From assembly GCF_031877795.1 (NCBI RefSeq), contig NC_133943.1, positions 9,851,001-9,915,000 on the forward strand: 64,000 bases of DNA. Reading direction: 5' to 3'. The notes under the pieces were generated by a model. That model did no database searches, had not been told where the DNA came from, and worked only from the letters and a program-made list of their open reading frames with translations. This DNA is from Strix aluco (Eukaryota > Chordata > Aves > Strigiformes > Strigidae). A program made the translations under genes and the position numbers. Of the stretch, positions 48,851 through 63,948 are shown piece after piece; position 1 is the stretch's first letter; every line of letters begins with the position of its first letter.

Positions 48851-51800
48851 AGGAGTTATCCCAAGCTGGTGCAGGCTCTCAGAGTGGATGTGGTCATTCT
48901 CTGATCTCAGCTCATGCCAGTTCTGGTCTAGAGATCTGGACTGCCTCTTTGTCCCTGTCCTGAAGTGACACTAAACCTTCTGAAAACAGGATGAATTGCC
49001 AACATCTTGGGCTAAAATTTTGAGCTTTAAACCTCAGGAGATTCCTAGGACATGAAATCCAAAATCACACCCAGATGTCAGTCCTTTGTTTGGATGTCAT
49101 GATTTATATTCTGAGTGACACTTCCTCTTCTGTCTCCCTAACAATGACAAAACAAAGAGCTATAAACAAATCCTGGCTCCAGATGTTCTTTTGCCCTCAT
49201 TAGCGACCAGCTTGGCTAATGCTATTTCATCAGCCCTTTGTTTCAGGGTGGCAAGCCAACATCAGCAAGTCAAGGACACTTTGATGGGCTCCCCCCCCTT
49301 GGGATGTGACAAATTCCCAGGACACTCCTGCCCAACACTCACCACAATAACAAGCATGGGGCTGAATTACTGCCCTTGACAACGTTTGGTACGTGGAAGA
49401 ACTTGTGCTTGCTAATTACCACGATTGCTCCATAAAAAATCCCCCTCAGGCAGCCGCGTGCAATCCTGGTGAGCCACAGCCCTGCCCCTCGGCAACCCGC
49501 TGCAGCAGCCCAGGTGGAGACTACATTTCCTCTCTTTGAAGAGCCTCCCCAGCGTTGGAGGTGTCCTACCCACTCAACAGATCTATTCCTAGACATATCA
49601 GTTTCTATTTATTTTCCCACTGACTTACGCTGGTGCAGAGCAACAAGGTTGAGAATCGGTCAGACCAGACGCAAAAATAGGCTACAAAACAAAGATATTC
49701 CTCTTCCTTTGAAGCCTACTATCCATTATTTTTGATAAGAGATGCAGCAGATTTATTTCCCTGTTTTGAGCATTCCTAAGCCTCTTTACTAAGCCTGGCA
49801 GCAAGAACCTCAAAGCAGATGCCAAACCCTGCAATCTTTTTATGTGTGGTAGAAATAAACCCTGTGCCTGGGAGAGCCGAACCCTGACATCCGTGAGAGC
49901 CACTGATGGACTGGCACTCAGGAGCCAAAGCAGAGCCAGCAGCAGGGTCTCTTCTCCCTGCAGAGATCTAACAACCACATGTTCTGCTTTCATGTGAGTT
50001 CCAGCCTCATTCTTGCACCAAGGTTGGAAAGAGATACACAGATCTGACCCCACAGCTCCTCAGATCTCCCCATGCCAGGTCTCCACAGGGAGATTTGGGC
50101 AGTTTCCTCCCTACAAAGGATCCTTTACACTTCCTCCTCCTGCGATTTCACTTCTACCTTTAGGCACTTCATGAATTGAAGCGTGGAGCCCAAAGAAACC
50201 CTTCTAAAAGGGCAACACAGCTCCCGAAGCCACCCATGCTTCCAGATAAACATGGGCCAAGCTAATGAGGTCCTTTTGGCCCGCTGGCTGCCTTGAACTG
50301 ATGAAGTCAAACTACATGAGTCACACCACCACAGCCTAATCCCCAGTACCAGAGTAATTGCAGACATTTTGAACCAGAACAAGCTGCAAGGGCAGAGGGA
50401 AGCTAATCATAAAAGAAATAAATCAAGGGAAAAATACTTGACACTTCATTTTTGGCAGGGAGGGGCTGATCAACTTTTACTGTGGAGGAATAAGGAGGAG
50501 TGAGAGAGGGAAGATCCACTTTCACTTCACTCCCAGGATGCCCAAGGACTTTCACATCCCTGCACAGAGAACAGCTGCTGTAAGTCTTTACATCTCAATG
50601 ATAGATTCCTCGTTTAAAAATAAATCAGTGCAGCCTGGGATGCATGCCAACACATTTCCCCCAGTTTTCCTACGTCCTACATTTTAAAGGCAGCTGATAA
50701 GCTCCATCCTTGCTGATCCCTCATCCTTCCTTTAATAACTCCCCATGTTCCCATTAAAACCAGTTCATTGACCTCCTCACCTTTACATTTCCAGAGCTGC
50801 AGCCCTTGCTCTGGCTGCTCTTGTTCAGTTTTGCATCATATTGTGTTAGTGCTTCAACAGCACCAGCAATCTTTGAAGTTCTTTTGGTAATTTCTCCCAC
50901 AGGTGTCACCACTGAACCCTTTGTGCACCAGGTCTGAAAAACCACCTCTACTGAGTTTCTACATCTCAAAAAATACAGGCAAATTAATAGTTCAGCACCA
51001 GTTGGAACCAACACTGTTATTCTTCACATATTGATCTTGACCTTCAGGTTGATATTGTTCCCTAAAACTTACAAAAAGGGACCCAAGGTTTGCAAACAAG
51101 GTGCTCAAACACGCCATGTTGTGCAACATGCAGGCTATCAAACCTGGGATCTCATTACACCCTCTGCCTCCCACTCCAGGTTGTGTTCCCTTGTTACATC
51201 TTGTTTCAAATTAGACTGAAAGCTCGTCATGCCAGCGGCAGTGGCTCCCTGTGGCACCACCACAGCAAACAGGATTAATAAGCAAGACTAAAGGCATCTC
51301 AGAAGCATCAAAAACCAAAACAAAAACCAAAGAGATGTTGGAAAGTCCATGCCCCTGCCCTGAATAAAGAACAACTCTCAAGATGCTTGAATAACTTCAG
51401 GACATCCGTGAACTTGACTTCTCTATCATGAGTTTCGTTTTTCACTTCTAACCTCAGCACTTCACAAATTAAATGATCCTGAGTGAAAAGATGCTTTGCA
51501 CAGTCTGAGTTTTTTTATGTTCTGTTTCATCAGCATAGCTCAAAGATTTAACTAGTCCATTCAAACTGGGTCATTTATGTTGTAGACAACAGGGCACAAT
51601 CAGCAAGCAGGGGATATAAGGATTTTGGTGGCAAGAAAATAAGCAACCTGTCCTTTGTCAGCAGACTGCTCTGTCCTAGCCCAGGATCTCATACCCCCCA
51701 AAGCATGGTTTTGCCATTGCCTTACTCCCCTGACTTCCATTTTTAGCACTTACCTTTAGAATTAAGCTACCCCTTCCACGAAAACAGCTGGTTGGGGAGG

Positions 51801-54800
51801 TGATATCTGATCAGCTTTCCACCTAATTGCACCCTGAGTCCCAGGTGCTGCCCTTCCATTAGGTCAAAGACCTGCTATTTACATAACTGGCCATCACCTC
51901 CTAGGGGCTTTACACCAACAATCATTTTTCCAATAGCCTGGAGGGGCTGACCTGGAAGTATTGTCTGTTGTTTATCAGCTGGGCTATGGAGAAAAGAGAG
52001 ATTTGCCACTGGCCACCAAATGAGTCAGTGGTTAGGGTAAGACACTCTTCACCTTCCCTGGAGCTAAGCCTGGGGTTCAGTCCACTGTCCTCCATCATCT
52101 CCTGAAACTTACACTCATCCACTGCTGAGGTGCGCAATAACAGCACTGAGGTTTGGGAGGTGAGGGAGAGCTTACATTGCACAACTATTTCACCCTGCTG
52201 CAGCAGAGACAGTTTCATCCCTCTTCACTGGACATGACTTCTGTAACAAGAAGCTTTCCACGACAGAAATTCCCAGCCCAAAAAAGGATAATTCTAATAG
52301 TTCAGGTGCACAACAGCAGATCAGATATCGCTGCTCCTCAGGAGGCCTTAACTCCTTTCTCCCCCTGCTCACCCTCCTTAAGAGTATCATCTCTGCAGGT
52401 CCACCTCCCCCAGGCCTAGCACATAACCACTGGATTTTGCTTCTACAGGACCTGCAGACAGCAAAAATAAAGTCCAGGGAGTGGTTCTGGTGATTTTCTC
52501 CAAGTAGGCATCATGGGACTGGCACTGCTGGTTTCAGAGCAGCATATCCTTGGACAGCATTGCTGTCGCTGGCACCACAGACCTCCAGAGAAGATGGTGC
52601 ATACAAAGGGAACATGGAGGGCCCACACAGGTGAGCACAAATTCACAGAAGACAGCACCACTGGAAAGCAGAGCTGTCATTCCGTAGGAAATCCCCGAAC
52701 AAACAAGATTAGTTTTGCTCTTTTAATCATCCTCCATCTAACTGGTGCTCAGGACAAGGACTGACAGGCAAAACTACACTGCTCCTCTTACCTTTTGCTT
52801 ACAGCAGCAGTTACAAAGAGCCACAAATGAGACCACCATATTTGCATGCCATGTACCTTGGCATTTCAGCTTTCCTGCTGGAAGAAAGGTTTCCTCTGTC
52901 TGGGTGGGGTAGGGCTGTCCAGGAACAAACCCCTTTTCTACAGAAAAGGAGGAAGAAGTTAGTTATCTCCTGCCTCATCCCAGAGCTTTGGAGTGAAGGC
53001 ACTTAGGGCAACTGCAAACAAGTGCTCAGCAGCACTGCAGTGATGTGGTTTAAGCAAAAATACTTTCCTGAGCATGGAGCTAGGCAGGCCTCAGGCAGTA
53101 ATGGGCACATGATGAATAATAAACCCATCTGAAGCAACAAGCATGAGTCAACCCAGATGAAGAGTTCCTCATAGTTCCCCCCTCCCCACCGCCTTTGGCT
53201 GTTCCTTGGAAAACCCATATGCATTATGAGGGTGTCCATAAAACAAACATTTGGCTGCTTTCTTGAAGAAACCTTGGAGAGCCCAAAACTGTCTGTGTGG
53301 GCTGAGTCCTCAGCAGGGTACAGTAACCAAAGCAAAAAGAACCCTCCTCAGGGCCTGCTATAGCATTTGGGATGGGGGAAGTAGAGCAGAAATCTTTGTA
53401 GAAAAGCTATTTACATCTGTTTGACCCTTGTAAAACAGGTCCCCAGGCTCTTGCTCACTTGACAGGCTGAAGCAGCAGTTTGATCCTTCCCAGGGGAAAG
53501 GAGTGGTGCAGAGCAGCCACAGGTAACCACCAAGTGGTGTACACAGCCTGTGCCAAGGAACGGGTGCAGGCAGAGCAGTCCCACTCTGTGGGAGGCAGGA
53601 GGGGGACCACAGCAGGCTCCCTGCAAGGACCAGGGTGCTGTCTGCAGTGCTGCCTCTTGGGTCACAGTCCCATGTTTGCAGGAGAAGCTAATGAAAGTGA
53701 AAGATACCTGCACCCTCCTCCAGACTCCACCTTGGCACCCCAGCCTTCACCGACAGGCTGGTCCTCCCTAGGAGGTTACTCATCTTCTCCCACTCAAATC
53801 TCTTGATCTGTTTGCCAAAGCCCAGCCTGCTCCAGGAGGGTCTGGCTGCCCAGATACCGCTAATTACTGCAGGGCTGCAGCTCAACTCTGGACTACCACA
53901 GTGCCAGGTGAGCTCTAGATCTGGTCTTCCCTTGCTTTGTCCTTAATGTCCATTAGAGTTCCACAAGTTCACCCACCTCAGCACCACACACTGGTCCCAG
54001 ACCCTGGAAAGTCAATCCCATGAGGTACAGAGAAGAGAGATCCCATGTACTAAGACCAAGAGAGTCCAAGACAAACACTTCTGTTGTTGCTGAAATGAGT
54101 GTGGATGCACAGAAGTGACCAAGCCATCCAGCAGTCAGGCACAGCTCTGAGCAGCTGCTGCTGGGGGTTTGAAGCCAGGCTCACACAGCTCACTGCCCCA
54201 GCCTGCCTCCACATTTGCTATCCCAGCCTTCCTTACCCAGAGGCCAGCACCATCTCCAGTTCTTCCTGCATCACAAGAGGGACAAAACCAGAAGGACTGT
54301 GGAGGTGGTCTGCTTGCTAGGGAGCAAGAACGGTGGAGAAATGGGATGACAGAAGCCAGATTTGCATTGTCCTATATCCAGCAGTCCAGCAGCAACTTTG
54401 TGCCATGGGAGGTGGACAACAGGGTCCACAACAGGTAGCAGATAAATGCTGACTCACGTCCACATGCTCTGTCTTTCCATAAGGAAAGTTTCAAGTCCGG
54501 TCTCATTCAGGACAGCACTGGGTGTGACAGCCAGCTCTGCTGCTGGCTTCTGTCACTATTCCTCATCCTGAAGGATAAAGACTTGCCCTGTCCACTATAT
54601 CAGGAAGAGAGAAAATCGGTTTTGACCCCCTCTTCTTCCACTGTGAATGCCCTGCAGTACATGGACAATGCAGCACAATGCATGGCATACAGAGGGCTTG
54701 TCCTAAGGGCTGGCACCCAGACCCCAGGAGTGCTCTGCCCCAAACCCAGAGCATTGGCCACCCCATGGCAGCTCCCCTTTCCCTGGGGACAGGACATCCC

Positions 54801-57800
54801 ATTGTGGCCGGGGCTCCCCCCAGCAGGCACCCAACACCATAAGCAGCCAAGCAAACACTGCCTCCTCCTCCAGCCTATTGAGCAACTGTCAGTGGGTGGA
54901 CACACACCCAGGCTAAACACAGCTCCAGTACCACCGCCCCCACTCGCCATGGCTTATACCCAGATCGCCAACCACATTCTTGCTTTTGGGTGCACTAGTT
55001 CTCACGCTCCTCCCCAGCAGGGAGCCTGCGTTGCTCAACCCCACTCTAGCTCTTGTTTCCCCTACGCTGAACCCGGAACCAGATTTCACTCATCATAAAA
55101 CGTGCCAGCCCTTCTTGCCCACACAGCTCTGTCCCAACGACAGGGAGGATGCGATGCTGTCACCACCACAGTAAGAGCTGGCCTGCACTCTACCACTTGG
55201 GCTGCAGTATGGCAAACTGTCCCTGCGAGCAGGGGTGCAGGCCCAGGACTTAATTGGGAGGGAAAAGTCTTGGTGTTGCAATTGCCATTCTCTCTAATCC
55301 CTGTGTTTGTCTGCCTCTGAGCACAGGTCAACCCGTGAGGCGCCTGACGTCTGAAAGACGGAGGGTTTAAGGCTCACAATGCCTCCTCAGCACAGCCTTT
55401 ACCTCCACATGACACATCTAGCTTTTGCAATCCACGTTAGCACTCATCTGCCCTATTTCAACTTCAAAGCACTTCACAAACATTAACCAATTAATCTCTC
55501 ACCACCCTCAGAGGGAGGTGAGCATCTTTATTTTTATCCGTTTCTCTATCAGTGAGAAGTGGAGAGTTAAGTGCCTCTCCCAAGGCCATGCCTAGCTGAC
55601 TCCCAGCTGACTGCACTTGACTCCAAGCCCCAGACATACACGGTACACTTCGGACAGCAGGAATGCTACAGAAACAGTCACAGCCACCTAAGCAGAGCTG
55701 TCACCAAGCACTTTTGATCCGTGCCCCATATGACTTGGCTTCTTGAGCATTTTCTGTCAATGACCTGGAAGGAAAATTATCCAAGACAAGCAAAACAGAG
55801 CAGGCCACCGACACACAAGCTGTAGAGCCAGGGGCACACAAGCAATAAGAGTTTTTAACAGTCCCATAAAAAGTTCTACATCTTGCAATAAAAAGCAGAG
55901 GCCAGTGGGGATGGTACCAGATTATGGGGACAAACTTTGACACGACTGAAGCTAGACAGACAGCCAAAACACAACATGAGCTACTGGCAATGCTTAGCTT
56001 TTGCTAAAAACTGGGGCAGAATGTCCCAGCTCATTCTGCACTTGAAATCACACTTATTCCCTCCAACTTGGGCAGAGTTTGCTTTAGGGAACCCCACAAC
56101 CCTCTGAGGAACTAGTAATGGCAGGTAGCTGGAAAGGGAGCTGGCCTTTAACTGGGAGACTGCAGGAAGTCAGTATGTGTCACACCAGCATGGTAGCAGC
56201 TCACTCAGGTGGGACAGATGTCACCAGGTGTGATGCTCCCCCTCAGCTATCCTTGACATCAGTCAGGACTCAAACACTGCCAGCAAGCAGCACAGCACAC
56301 ATGTTCAGCAGGTCCATCATGTATCTCCAAGGTGTGACCAGCCAAAAAAGTATTTTGTCACCCAAAATTACTGTTTCTCTGTTGAAGACATGGGCTGCAC
56401 TCCTTCACCCAGCAGGCAGGTGGTCAGAGCTCCCATGCAAGGGCATCCAGGTGCGCTCAGGAGGGAAGGAAGCACCTTGGTCCCTCACAGCCCTGAGAGG
56501 ACAGGGGGCTGTGGAGAGGGAAAGCAGGGTACACACGTGCACAAGGAGGGGTTGCACACCAGACTCCACCATCAGGGATGGCTGCATTTATTATAACTTT
56601 TTCATGGATGAAACTAGTCACGCAGGAGAAGGGACTGCCCGAGCTACAGGAGCACTCCCACTCTTGCTGTGACACCCTGGGACAGACCAGGCAGGGCTGG
56701 GAGGTTTCTCCCTGCTCCCTTTCACTTCAGCAGCAATTTCTGTCCCCAGGGTTCCTTGGAGCATGACAAGTGAAAGTCTCTCTGCTTTTGCAACTCCACT
56801 GACCCAGAGTGGGACTCCTGCTCCTCCTCCACTGCTCCTGTGGCAGGGAGAACCCACAATTGCAGGATTTACAAGGAAGCACTGGTTCATTTTTCTCATC
56901 ATTTCCAATGGCTGTGGCTCAGTGCTAACTGCTGACAATTATGCATTACCATTCATCCTGAGGTCCCAAATTGCTCACTAAACCCTGTGAAGATGCAGGG
57001 ATCCCAAAGCCTTTTGGATAGAGAGGGGCAGCCTTTAAACAACACTCTGCAATGTCAGATCAATACTGGAAAGACCTGAAATCAGTCCAGCATCTTGCTG
57101 AAGTGGCAGGAGAATTTCAAGCAGATGAAATGCAATTCTCCAACTGCAGTTATTAGAGGCGGCAGGGGTAGAAGCCTTACTTCTATTACAGATACGATAC
57201 CATCCCAAGGGAAGGCTTTTCTTAGCATCAAGAATCACTCTGAATAAGTGTTTAAAATAGTACATATAATGTGCCTTAAATTTATTGCTAAGCACAGTCC
57301 TTAAGTCACAGTAGCACCTTAAAAAGCTAGATTTGCCCACCTGTGCATGGGGCATCACATCTGCACCTACAACGTGGCTGCAAACATGCCCTGGGGAGGA
57401 GAGGCAGAGGTGTGGCTCCCCCAGGTCCCGCTCCCGCAGGAGCACCCCAAGGTGCAGGGAGAGCATGGGGCCGGCTCGCAGCAGACAGTGCCACCTGCTG
57501 ACACCCAATCCCCAGCCCATCCTTCCCACTGGGGCCCCTGTGCACCCTCCCAGCTCATCAGTTATATCTCACGTGCTAGTCGGACCCCAAAAGCAGCAGT
57601 AATTCTGTGTAGTATCCTTGGCTGCTCGTTCGGCCATTCCCCCTTTCCATGTGCTTGTGTGGGACAGACACTGAGCTGCTGGATGCCCCATCATCTGGTC
57701 ATGACCATCAGTGTAGCATGGAATTTGACACCACATACCAAGACTGTTCTTCAAGGCAAGGAGGAAAAGACAGGTACCTGCACTGGGATATAGCAAGGAA

Positions 57801-60800
57801 CAGTTTCTGCATATGCTTTTGTCTTTCTTCCCAGCTGAAAACCGTTTTCTTGGATATCTTTCTTGAGCATTGCCATCATCTATTCCCCCTGAACTTCTCA
57901 CCACTTTTCCGGGCACAGAGAGGAGCCCAAGCTGCTTAGATACACCTTGGGAATGAGCAGAAAGGCCACTCCACCTGATTCATACACTATTAGGTTTGCA
58001 TTTGGATACTGCAAATGCACTGTATGCCCACATGCCTAAAATGCCTTAGATAATGGTTGTGGGGTTTAGCTTGACCCTGCAGTGATGTAACATCCTCACA
58101 AAACCCCTATGAACTCCTCCAGGCAGCATTTACAGCATGGCCCAAACCAGAATCAAAGCATGGAGCAAAGCGACCAAGCTCAGCAGGACTCAGGGCACCT
58201 CAAGGACTGGGAAGGCCCTTGACATTCACTACAAGAAGTTTCTTAATGGATGGGTGGATTCTTTATCATGTTCCCAAGTTTATAAGCCTTTAACTTGCTC
58301 TTCTTTTAGTTAGAAGTGGTTGGAAGGTGGAATCCTCCCCAAGAAATACACTTCCTAAGCCATTTTCAATCCCAAATTTACTTTTCCATTCACTGGTCAT
58401 CAAGATCCTTAGCTCATTAACTTTTGTCTTCTTTGAGAAATGAAGGAGAAGCCAAAGGATTCACTAGGACAGATATTTAAGCCGGCTTACAAAATGAAGT
58501 TCAAATTAAAGGGAAAATCTCCAGAAATAAGAGCGTTGGCATATTCTTTGTGTATGAACTACCATTATTACTGATTATTTACCCTGCAGCAGTCACTACA
58601 AGCCCTACTGCCATTGTGCCAGGTACTAGATAATATGCACATGTTAAAAGGCAATATTCTTTTCTATAGAAACTGTAAAGAGAGAAAAGACAAAAGACAA
58701 GAAAGCATCGTTCTCATCTGGAAGCAAAACCAGAAATTAATTGAGTAACCTAAGTTATACAATGAATGGCAATACTGAGCTGTGCACACTAATTTGTGTA
58801 TAAAACATGCTTATTAGACATATTAAAGGCCATAGGACGCTGCTATCAGTCTGTATAAACAGCACCAGCCTGCACTACTCAATTCTCGCTTATAAAGCAT
58901 ACCCCCCAAATCTTCCCTCCTCCTGCCCTGCCTTCCCCTTACAAACACTCTAATTTTAGAACTAATTAAATTAAACCTCTGACTCACCTCAGATTTCTGA
59001 TTTAGGCTTACATGATCTTTGCCACAAGACCTTTCTGTGCTGTTATTTGGCAGCACTCCCCCAAACACACCCGAGACTGCCTCTTCCACAGCCTAGCGAC
59101 GATCACCAGCTCACAGGAACATGCACAGGGCAAGAGCTAAAAACCAAGGAACTCTGGCCAAAAAAATCAACCACCACCTTATACATCCATGGCCTGTTTG
59201 CACATTGACAGCAGCACTGCACTGCCCTGACTCCATGGGAGGGCTGCCCTAGCGTTTAATTAACATGCAGGTCTCACTCCAGAAATCAAAAAGACAGCAT
59301 CCAGACCTTTCCACTGTTACCCAACCATCTAATGTTCAGCCAGAGATTGCAGCCAGGCTCTGGATGCACCCAAGAAGGAACAAAACCCCCAAATGCTGTA
59401 GAAATGTCACATAGTTTGCAAAGAGGGAATGAAGCCCATCGCCCACAAAGCCCCTTCTTAGAATCCTTTTCTAACAGAAATAGAACCAACACAAAAAGGA
59501 ATAAAGTGACCTGTTTCTAAAGAACCCACTCTAGCTCTCTTGCTGTGGGAGTTATTGGCGAGCACAGAAACCAGTGCAGATGCCAGCACAGCAGGGCTCC
59601 TCATAAACCTGGCACACACCAAAAACCTGCCCGCCCATGAGCAAAGGCAGATACAGGCACACCTCTGATGGGAGGGCTTGGTCCTCTGAGCCATCTGAGA
59701 AAGGTCCACCCTGGAGGGGAACCAGCTATTCAAAAATCACCTTTGCTACCCACACCCCCCCAAACACATGGCTTTGAAACCAAAAATACCATCATAGATC
59801 ACACACCAGCTTTCAAATAAAGCCCTACAAAAGCAGGGCAATCCCTGAGAGTATACTTAGTCCCCTGCTTCCCTAAGTCTCATCATTACCTGGAATTCAA
59901 TTTAATTTAAGAACTCACATTCAGCCTGCAGATCACTCAAAGCCCAATTACAGCAGGATCCATTTCTTCCCAAGGTAGCACCCAAGGGACTTCCCAACAT
60001 AATCCCCCTCACCACTTACCCAAACCAGCCAGCCTCCCTCCAGATGCGGGGGGGGCACATATTTATAATATCAGGAGGAGTCACATGCCTTGGGACAGCT
60101 GAGCTTGTTTGCCAGTCTTTTTGTTTTTCTTTTCCATTTCCACCCTTTAGTCAGAGTGCTAAGTGGCACAGGAGAACCAAATTCAATTAGCAGGATTAAT
60201 AGCAATTTAGCCCCTGTTGGAGTCAGGGTTGTGCTCTTTAGGCCTGGAAAGAAACTATATGTCACTGCAGCAAGATAAGCAGCAGGTGATGCCAGAAGCT
60301 TTTAACTTCCAAGGAGAAAAATTGGTTGTCTTTCTGCAAGCCTCCTCCTCCTCCACTCTGATCAGAATTTGGCCCAGATGGAGCCAATTCCCTTCCAGCC
60401 TGCTCCTGCCTCAGCCCCGCTCTCTGCACATGGGAGAGCTCATCTCCCTCTGAACACATTATAGGTCTGTATAAGCCATCTTGAAGCAGCTCTCTTTTTC
60501 TGTGCCCGTATAAAAAAAACCCAGCCCTGTCTCACAGCATGTGTGGGAAAGAGCAGAGCACTTGGATGTGGAGCTGAAGTTCCCTTTCGTGAAGTTCCCT
60601 TATCTGTGGGATTTGCTCATGACAGCCTAACCCCAGTGTGCAGGGAGGCTTTCCAAAGAGGACCAGTCCCAGCTACTGGCGCTCTGGGATGTTCCTAGTC
60701 CTCTGCCCGACCCTTCCCACCACAGGGTCTATCCCTGCAGGCAGGAAAGGAGTTTCACTCCGGTAATTTGTGCTTCGGTCTCACTCTGTTATCACAGCAC

Positions 60801-63800
60801 CTCACAGCAGTTATTTTAGCTACAGAGCAGCTTTCTGGCTTCCTGTGTTGTCCCTTAGTGTTCTTCCTAATTGAGGGCTTTTAGCATTAACAGCATTTAG
60901 CAGCTGTTGTTCTTCCACTGGGAGGGGGAGGGACCAAATCTTTTATTTAAACTTCTTCTGTAAGGACTGGAAACGTGACCTGCACCCTAAGCAGATACCC
61001 CTCAAGTGACAAGTCTTCCCCGCTCTGCCAGGGGCTTCTTTTAGCCACAGTTGAATTCCCCAGTCCATACATCATCCCCAAGCAGGAACTAGGGGTCTCT
61101 GGCTGAATATTTCCTCCAGGGCCAGGCAAGGGGCTCCACATGGTTTGGTGGGAGTTAGTGGCTCCGAGGTCCAGTGCCAGGCCACCAGTGTCCTCTCCCT
61201 GCTGTGCCACCTGTGGATGAAATACTGGACAAAACTAGATGGGTTCACCAGCAACTCCTGTCCATGGAGGGGCAGAGCATAGCTTGGCCAACAAGCAGAG
61301 CAACAGCAACTGGGAGCTGTGGGGTCTCACCTTGGTGGGTCTTGGTGCATTGCACCGAGAGGACCTCACTAAGCAAAATGAGATGGGAGACTAGCCAGTG
61401 GGACACACTGAGGTTCATGCCTGCAATTCCTCTCCAGCCAGGGTGGGATCTGCACAGCAAAAAGCTGCCTGAGTCCTCAGAAGAGGGCTAGGATGTACTT
61501 TTGTCAAGGTCTTGTATGTTTTGAAGTCCGGAGAGAGGCAAGAAGCAGCATGCTCCACCAGTGCCCTGGGGACATTGCAACAGAGTCACCAGCAAAAGCA
61601 TTCAAAGATCACAAACCAGACCCAGATGATGATGAATCACAGCTTAGAAACCGCAAACGGTTCTTCAGCCTCTTCAAAATAATGGCATTTACCAACAGGC
61701 TCGTTTGGGGTGGTTCACATTTTCCAGCCTTCTTCTGAACCCGAGAGAGAGAATGGGCTAAAGCAAAAGCAGAGCTCCTCTTGCAGTGCTGGCACCCGGG
61801 AATTGGGGTGATAACAGGGAGATGTTGCAACACTTGGCACAAGCTCACACGGTGGTGGTGCTGGGGCTGTGGGAAAAGCTGTGTGGGAGCCCCTGGAGCC
61901 GGTGCGGGTGGGCGAGGGGCGACCCCTCAGCCCGCTGAGCCTGGACAGGCTCATGACGCCCCTCTGGGGCACTGTGAGGTGGCCATGAAGGAGAGCAGGG
62001 GATCTCTAACCTGGTACCCAGCTCCCTCCAAGGCTCGTCTAACCAGGGACACAGGTGAGGCCAGCCCCACCTTGGAAGTCTGAGGGATGTCAGAACAGTT
62101 TTGTTTGAAAATGCTTCCCCTGCTTTTCAGCAAGGAACACACATAGGTGATAAGTGCACTAACGTGGTAAAACACTGTGTGCTCCTTGGGTCCAAGTGCA
62201 TGGGCGACCCCGAGGCTTCAGTCAGAGCAAGGCCTACATCCCAATAAAGTACATGCAGTAAAGCTCTTAAGTATCATCAATGTTTTAATCCCTGATTTAA
62301 ATATTAATATAATGGAAGAGCATAAAAGCAGTATCCCTGAAAGCACAGGGTTGTCTAGTCCAGCACCATGTCCTCAGAAGGGACCCAGAGACCTCCTCCA
62401 AGTTTTTTACCTCTCCAGTCCACTGCTGACTTTTTAAGTCTCATAATTTTAGTTCTAGTTTATAATACTACAGCATCATAAATGCAAAGCTGGGCATCAT
62501 GATATTTATTTATGACTTATGTTTCTGGCCGACACTGAGTGTTTCTGTAGAGGCTTTAATTATCATATATGTATCTTTGTTCCACGTCCATAAAAATCCC
62601 AGAGGTCTGTATGGGTGAAAGCTGAATTTATAGGATCCTGGAAAGGGCACAGCCTGGAGCCAGTGAGAAACGCTGCTCCTAACCACTCAAATGCCAGATT
62701 CAGTGAAAGGACATGAATGTCAGCAGCGCACAATATGTAAAAATGAGGCAACAGGTGACAGTGCCAGCAGGTGGAACTGTAGTTCGCAGAGTAAAAGGAC
62801 TTGTGGCAGCTATGTCTGTGCCTGATCTGTGTCTGCACCTCGATGGAGGTGACCGGGGAGAGGTCTCTGGAGCTGAGGTCCCAGCTGAGCAAGAGGCTGA
62901 CACCACGAACGTGGCAGCACAGATATTCGGGCTCAGGGACACGGGCAGCTGGTACATCCTCCGCCTGTGCTCTGCAGGGTAGCTGCACCCTGGGCTGCCC
63001 AGCCCTGTGCCAGTAGTGTCTGATCACCCTCCATGTAATATTGGTGGATGCTCAGGGAGAGCGTGGCTGCTGGCCACCAGGCAGCTCTGCAGTTCAGCCT
63101 GAGCAGAGGAGCTGCAAAGCACAAAGCTCGGGGATGTCTCAGCAAACAGGCAGATGCAGGACAGCATGATCAGCATCATCAGCTGCCTCCAGCATGCCTG
63201 TCACTGTCTGCTCCTGGCAAGCATCTCAGCGCTGGAGGAGAGCTGCCCCAAGTCCAGGCACTATGGGGCTGCCTTGAGCTTGGAAGCAGGCTGGATTTCT
63301 TCTTCCAAAAAGCACAGAGGGAAAAATTCAGGATGCAACATCTCTGAGTATTTCCTACAGAAATCACTGCATAACATGAGAACCTCCACTGGTTTTTAAC
63401 AGGAAAACCAAGTTTCTTGCTAAGTGGGGCTTGAAATTACGAGCCAGGGATTTCCAGAAGCTCAGAAAAAGGGAAGGAATGAAGAAAAGAGGATCTTGGC
63501 AGGGATGAATAAGGATAAGAAGGAAAAGCATACTGCAGGCAGCAGCCACAGGCTTTGGCAGCCACTTCCTCATGTAGAAGGAAAAAAACCGAGTTAAAAG
63601 CTGCTTGGGGAAAGGAGGTTCAGCAGTGGATTATTTCATCTCCATTACCAGAGCAAAAGGACTGCTCCTCATATCCCTGATGGACTGAAGACAGTGCTTT
63701 CACTGCAAAGCACTTTGCTTTCACAACCAGGCTGAAAACGTACAAGGCATAAAAAATAATGTCACATTTATTAGGGAAGCAATTCAAGTGCAAAGCTCAC

Positions 63801-63940
63801 CGAGGGACGTAGGGAGCTGATTACATGCAGAAATCAAAGGGAAACCCTTGATCGAAAAGAAGTGTTCAAAGGCTCCCTAAATCAAAGACAAAATCCTTCT
63901 TTAATCAAGGCCATTGACTAAAGCTGAAAACACACAGAGC
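48851..63940. other. Intergenic region to the right edge
   Basis: Fifteen kilobases with no supported exon on either strand. Open frames reach 184 codons but show no domain, signal peptide or splice logic. One MIR-like SINE is visible at 55.45 kb. The rest is unannotated. Confidence 0.5.
55455..55625 (+). repeat. MIR / CORE-SINE-like element
   Basis: Words in MIR order: aaagcacttcacaaacatta, accaattaatctctcaccac, cctcagagggaggtgagcat, gagttaagtgcctctcccaa. The longest SINE copy of this type in the window. Confidence 0.7.
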
Positions 63941-63948
63941 CACCAACA

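Noticed and set aside
56118..56672. Plus-strand open frame of 184 codons
   Set aside because: No recognisable motif. Nearby frames of similar length on the other strand suggest GC-rich noncoding sequence.
57035..57529. Minus-strand open frame of 164 codons
   Set aside because: No domain or conserved motif, and several overlapping frames in the same GC-rich stretch.
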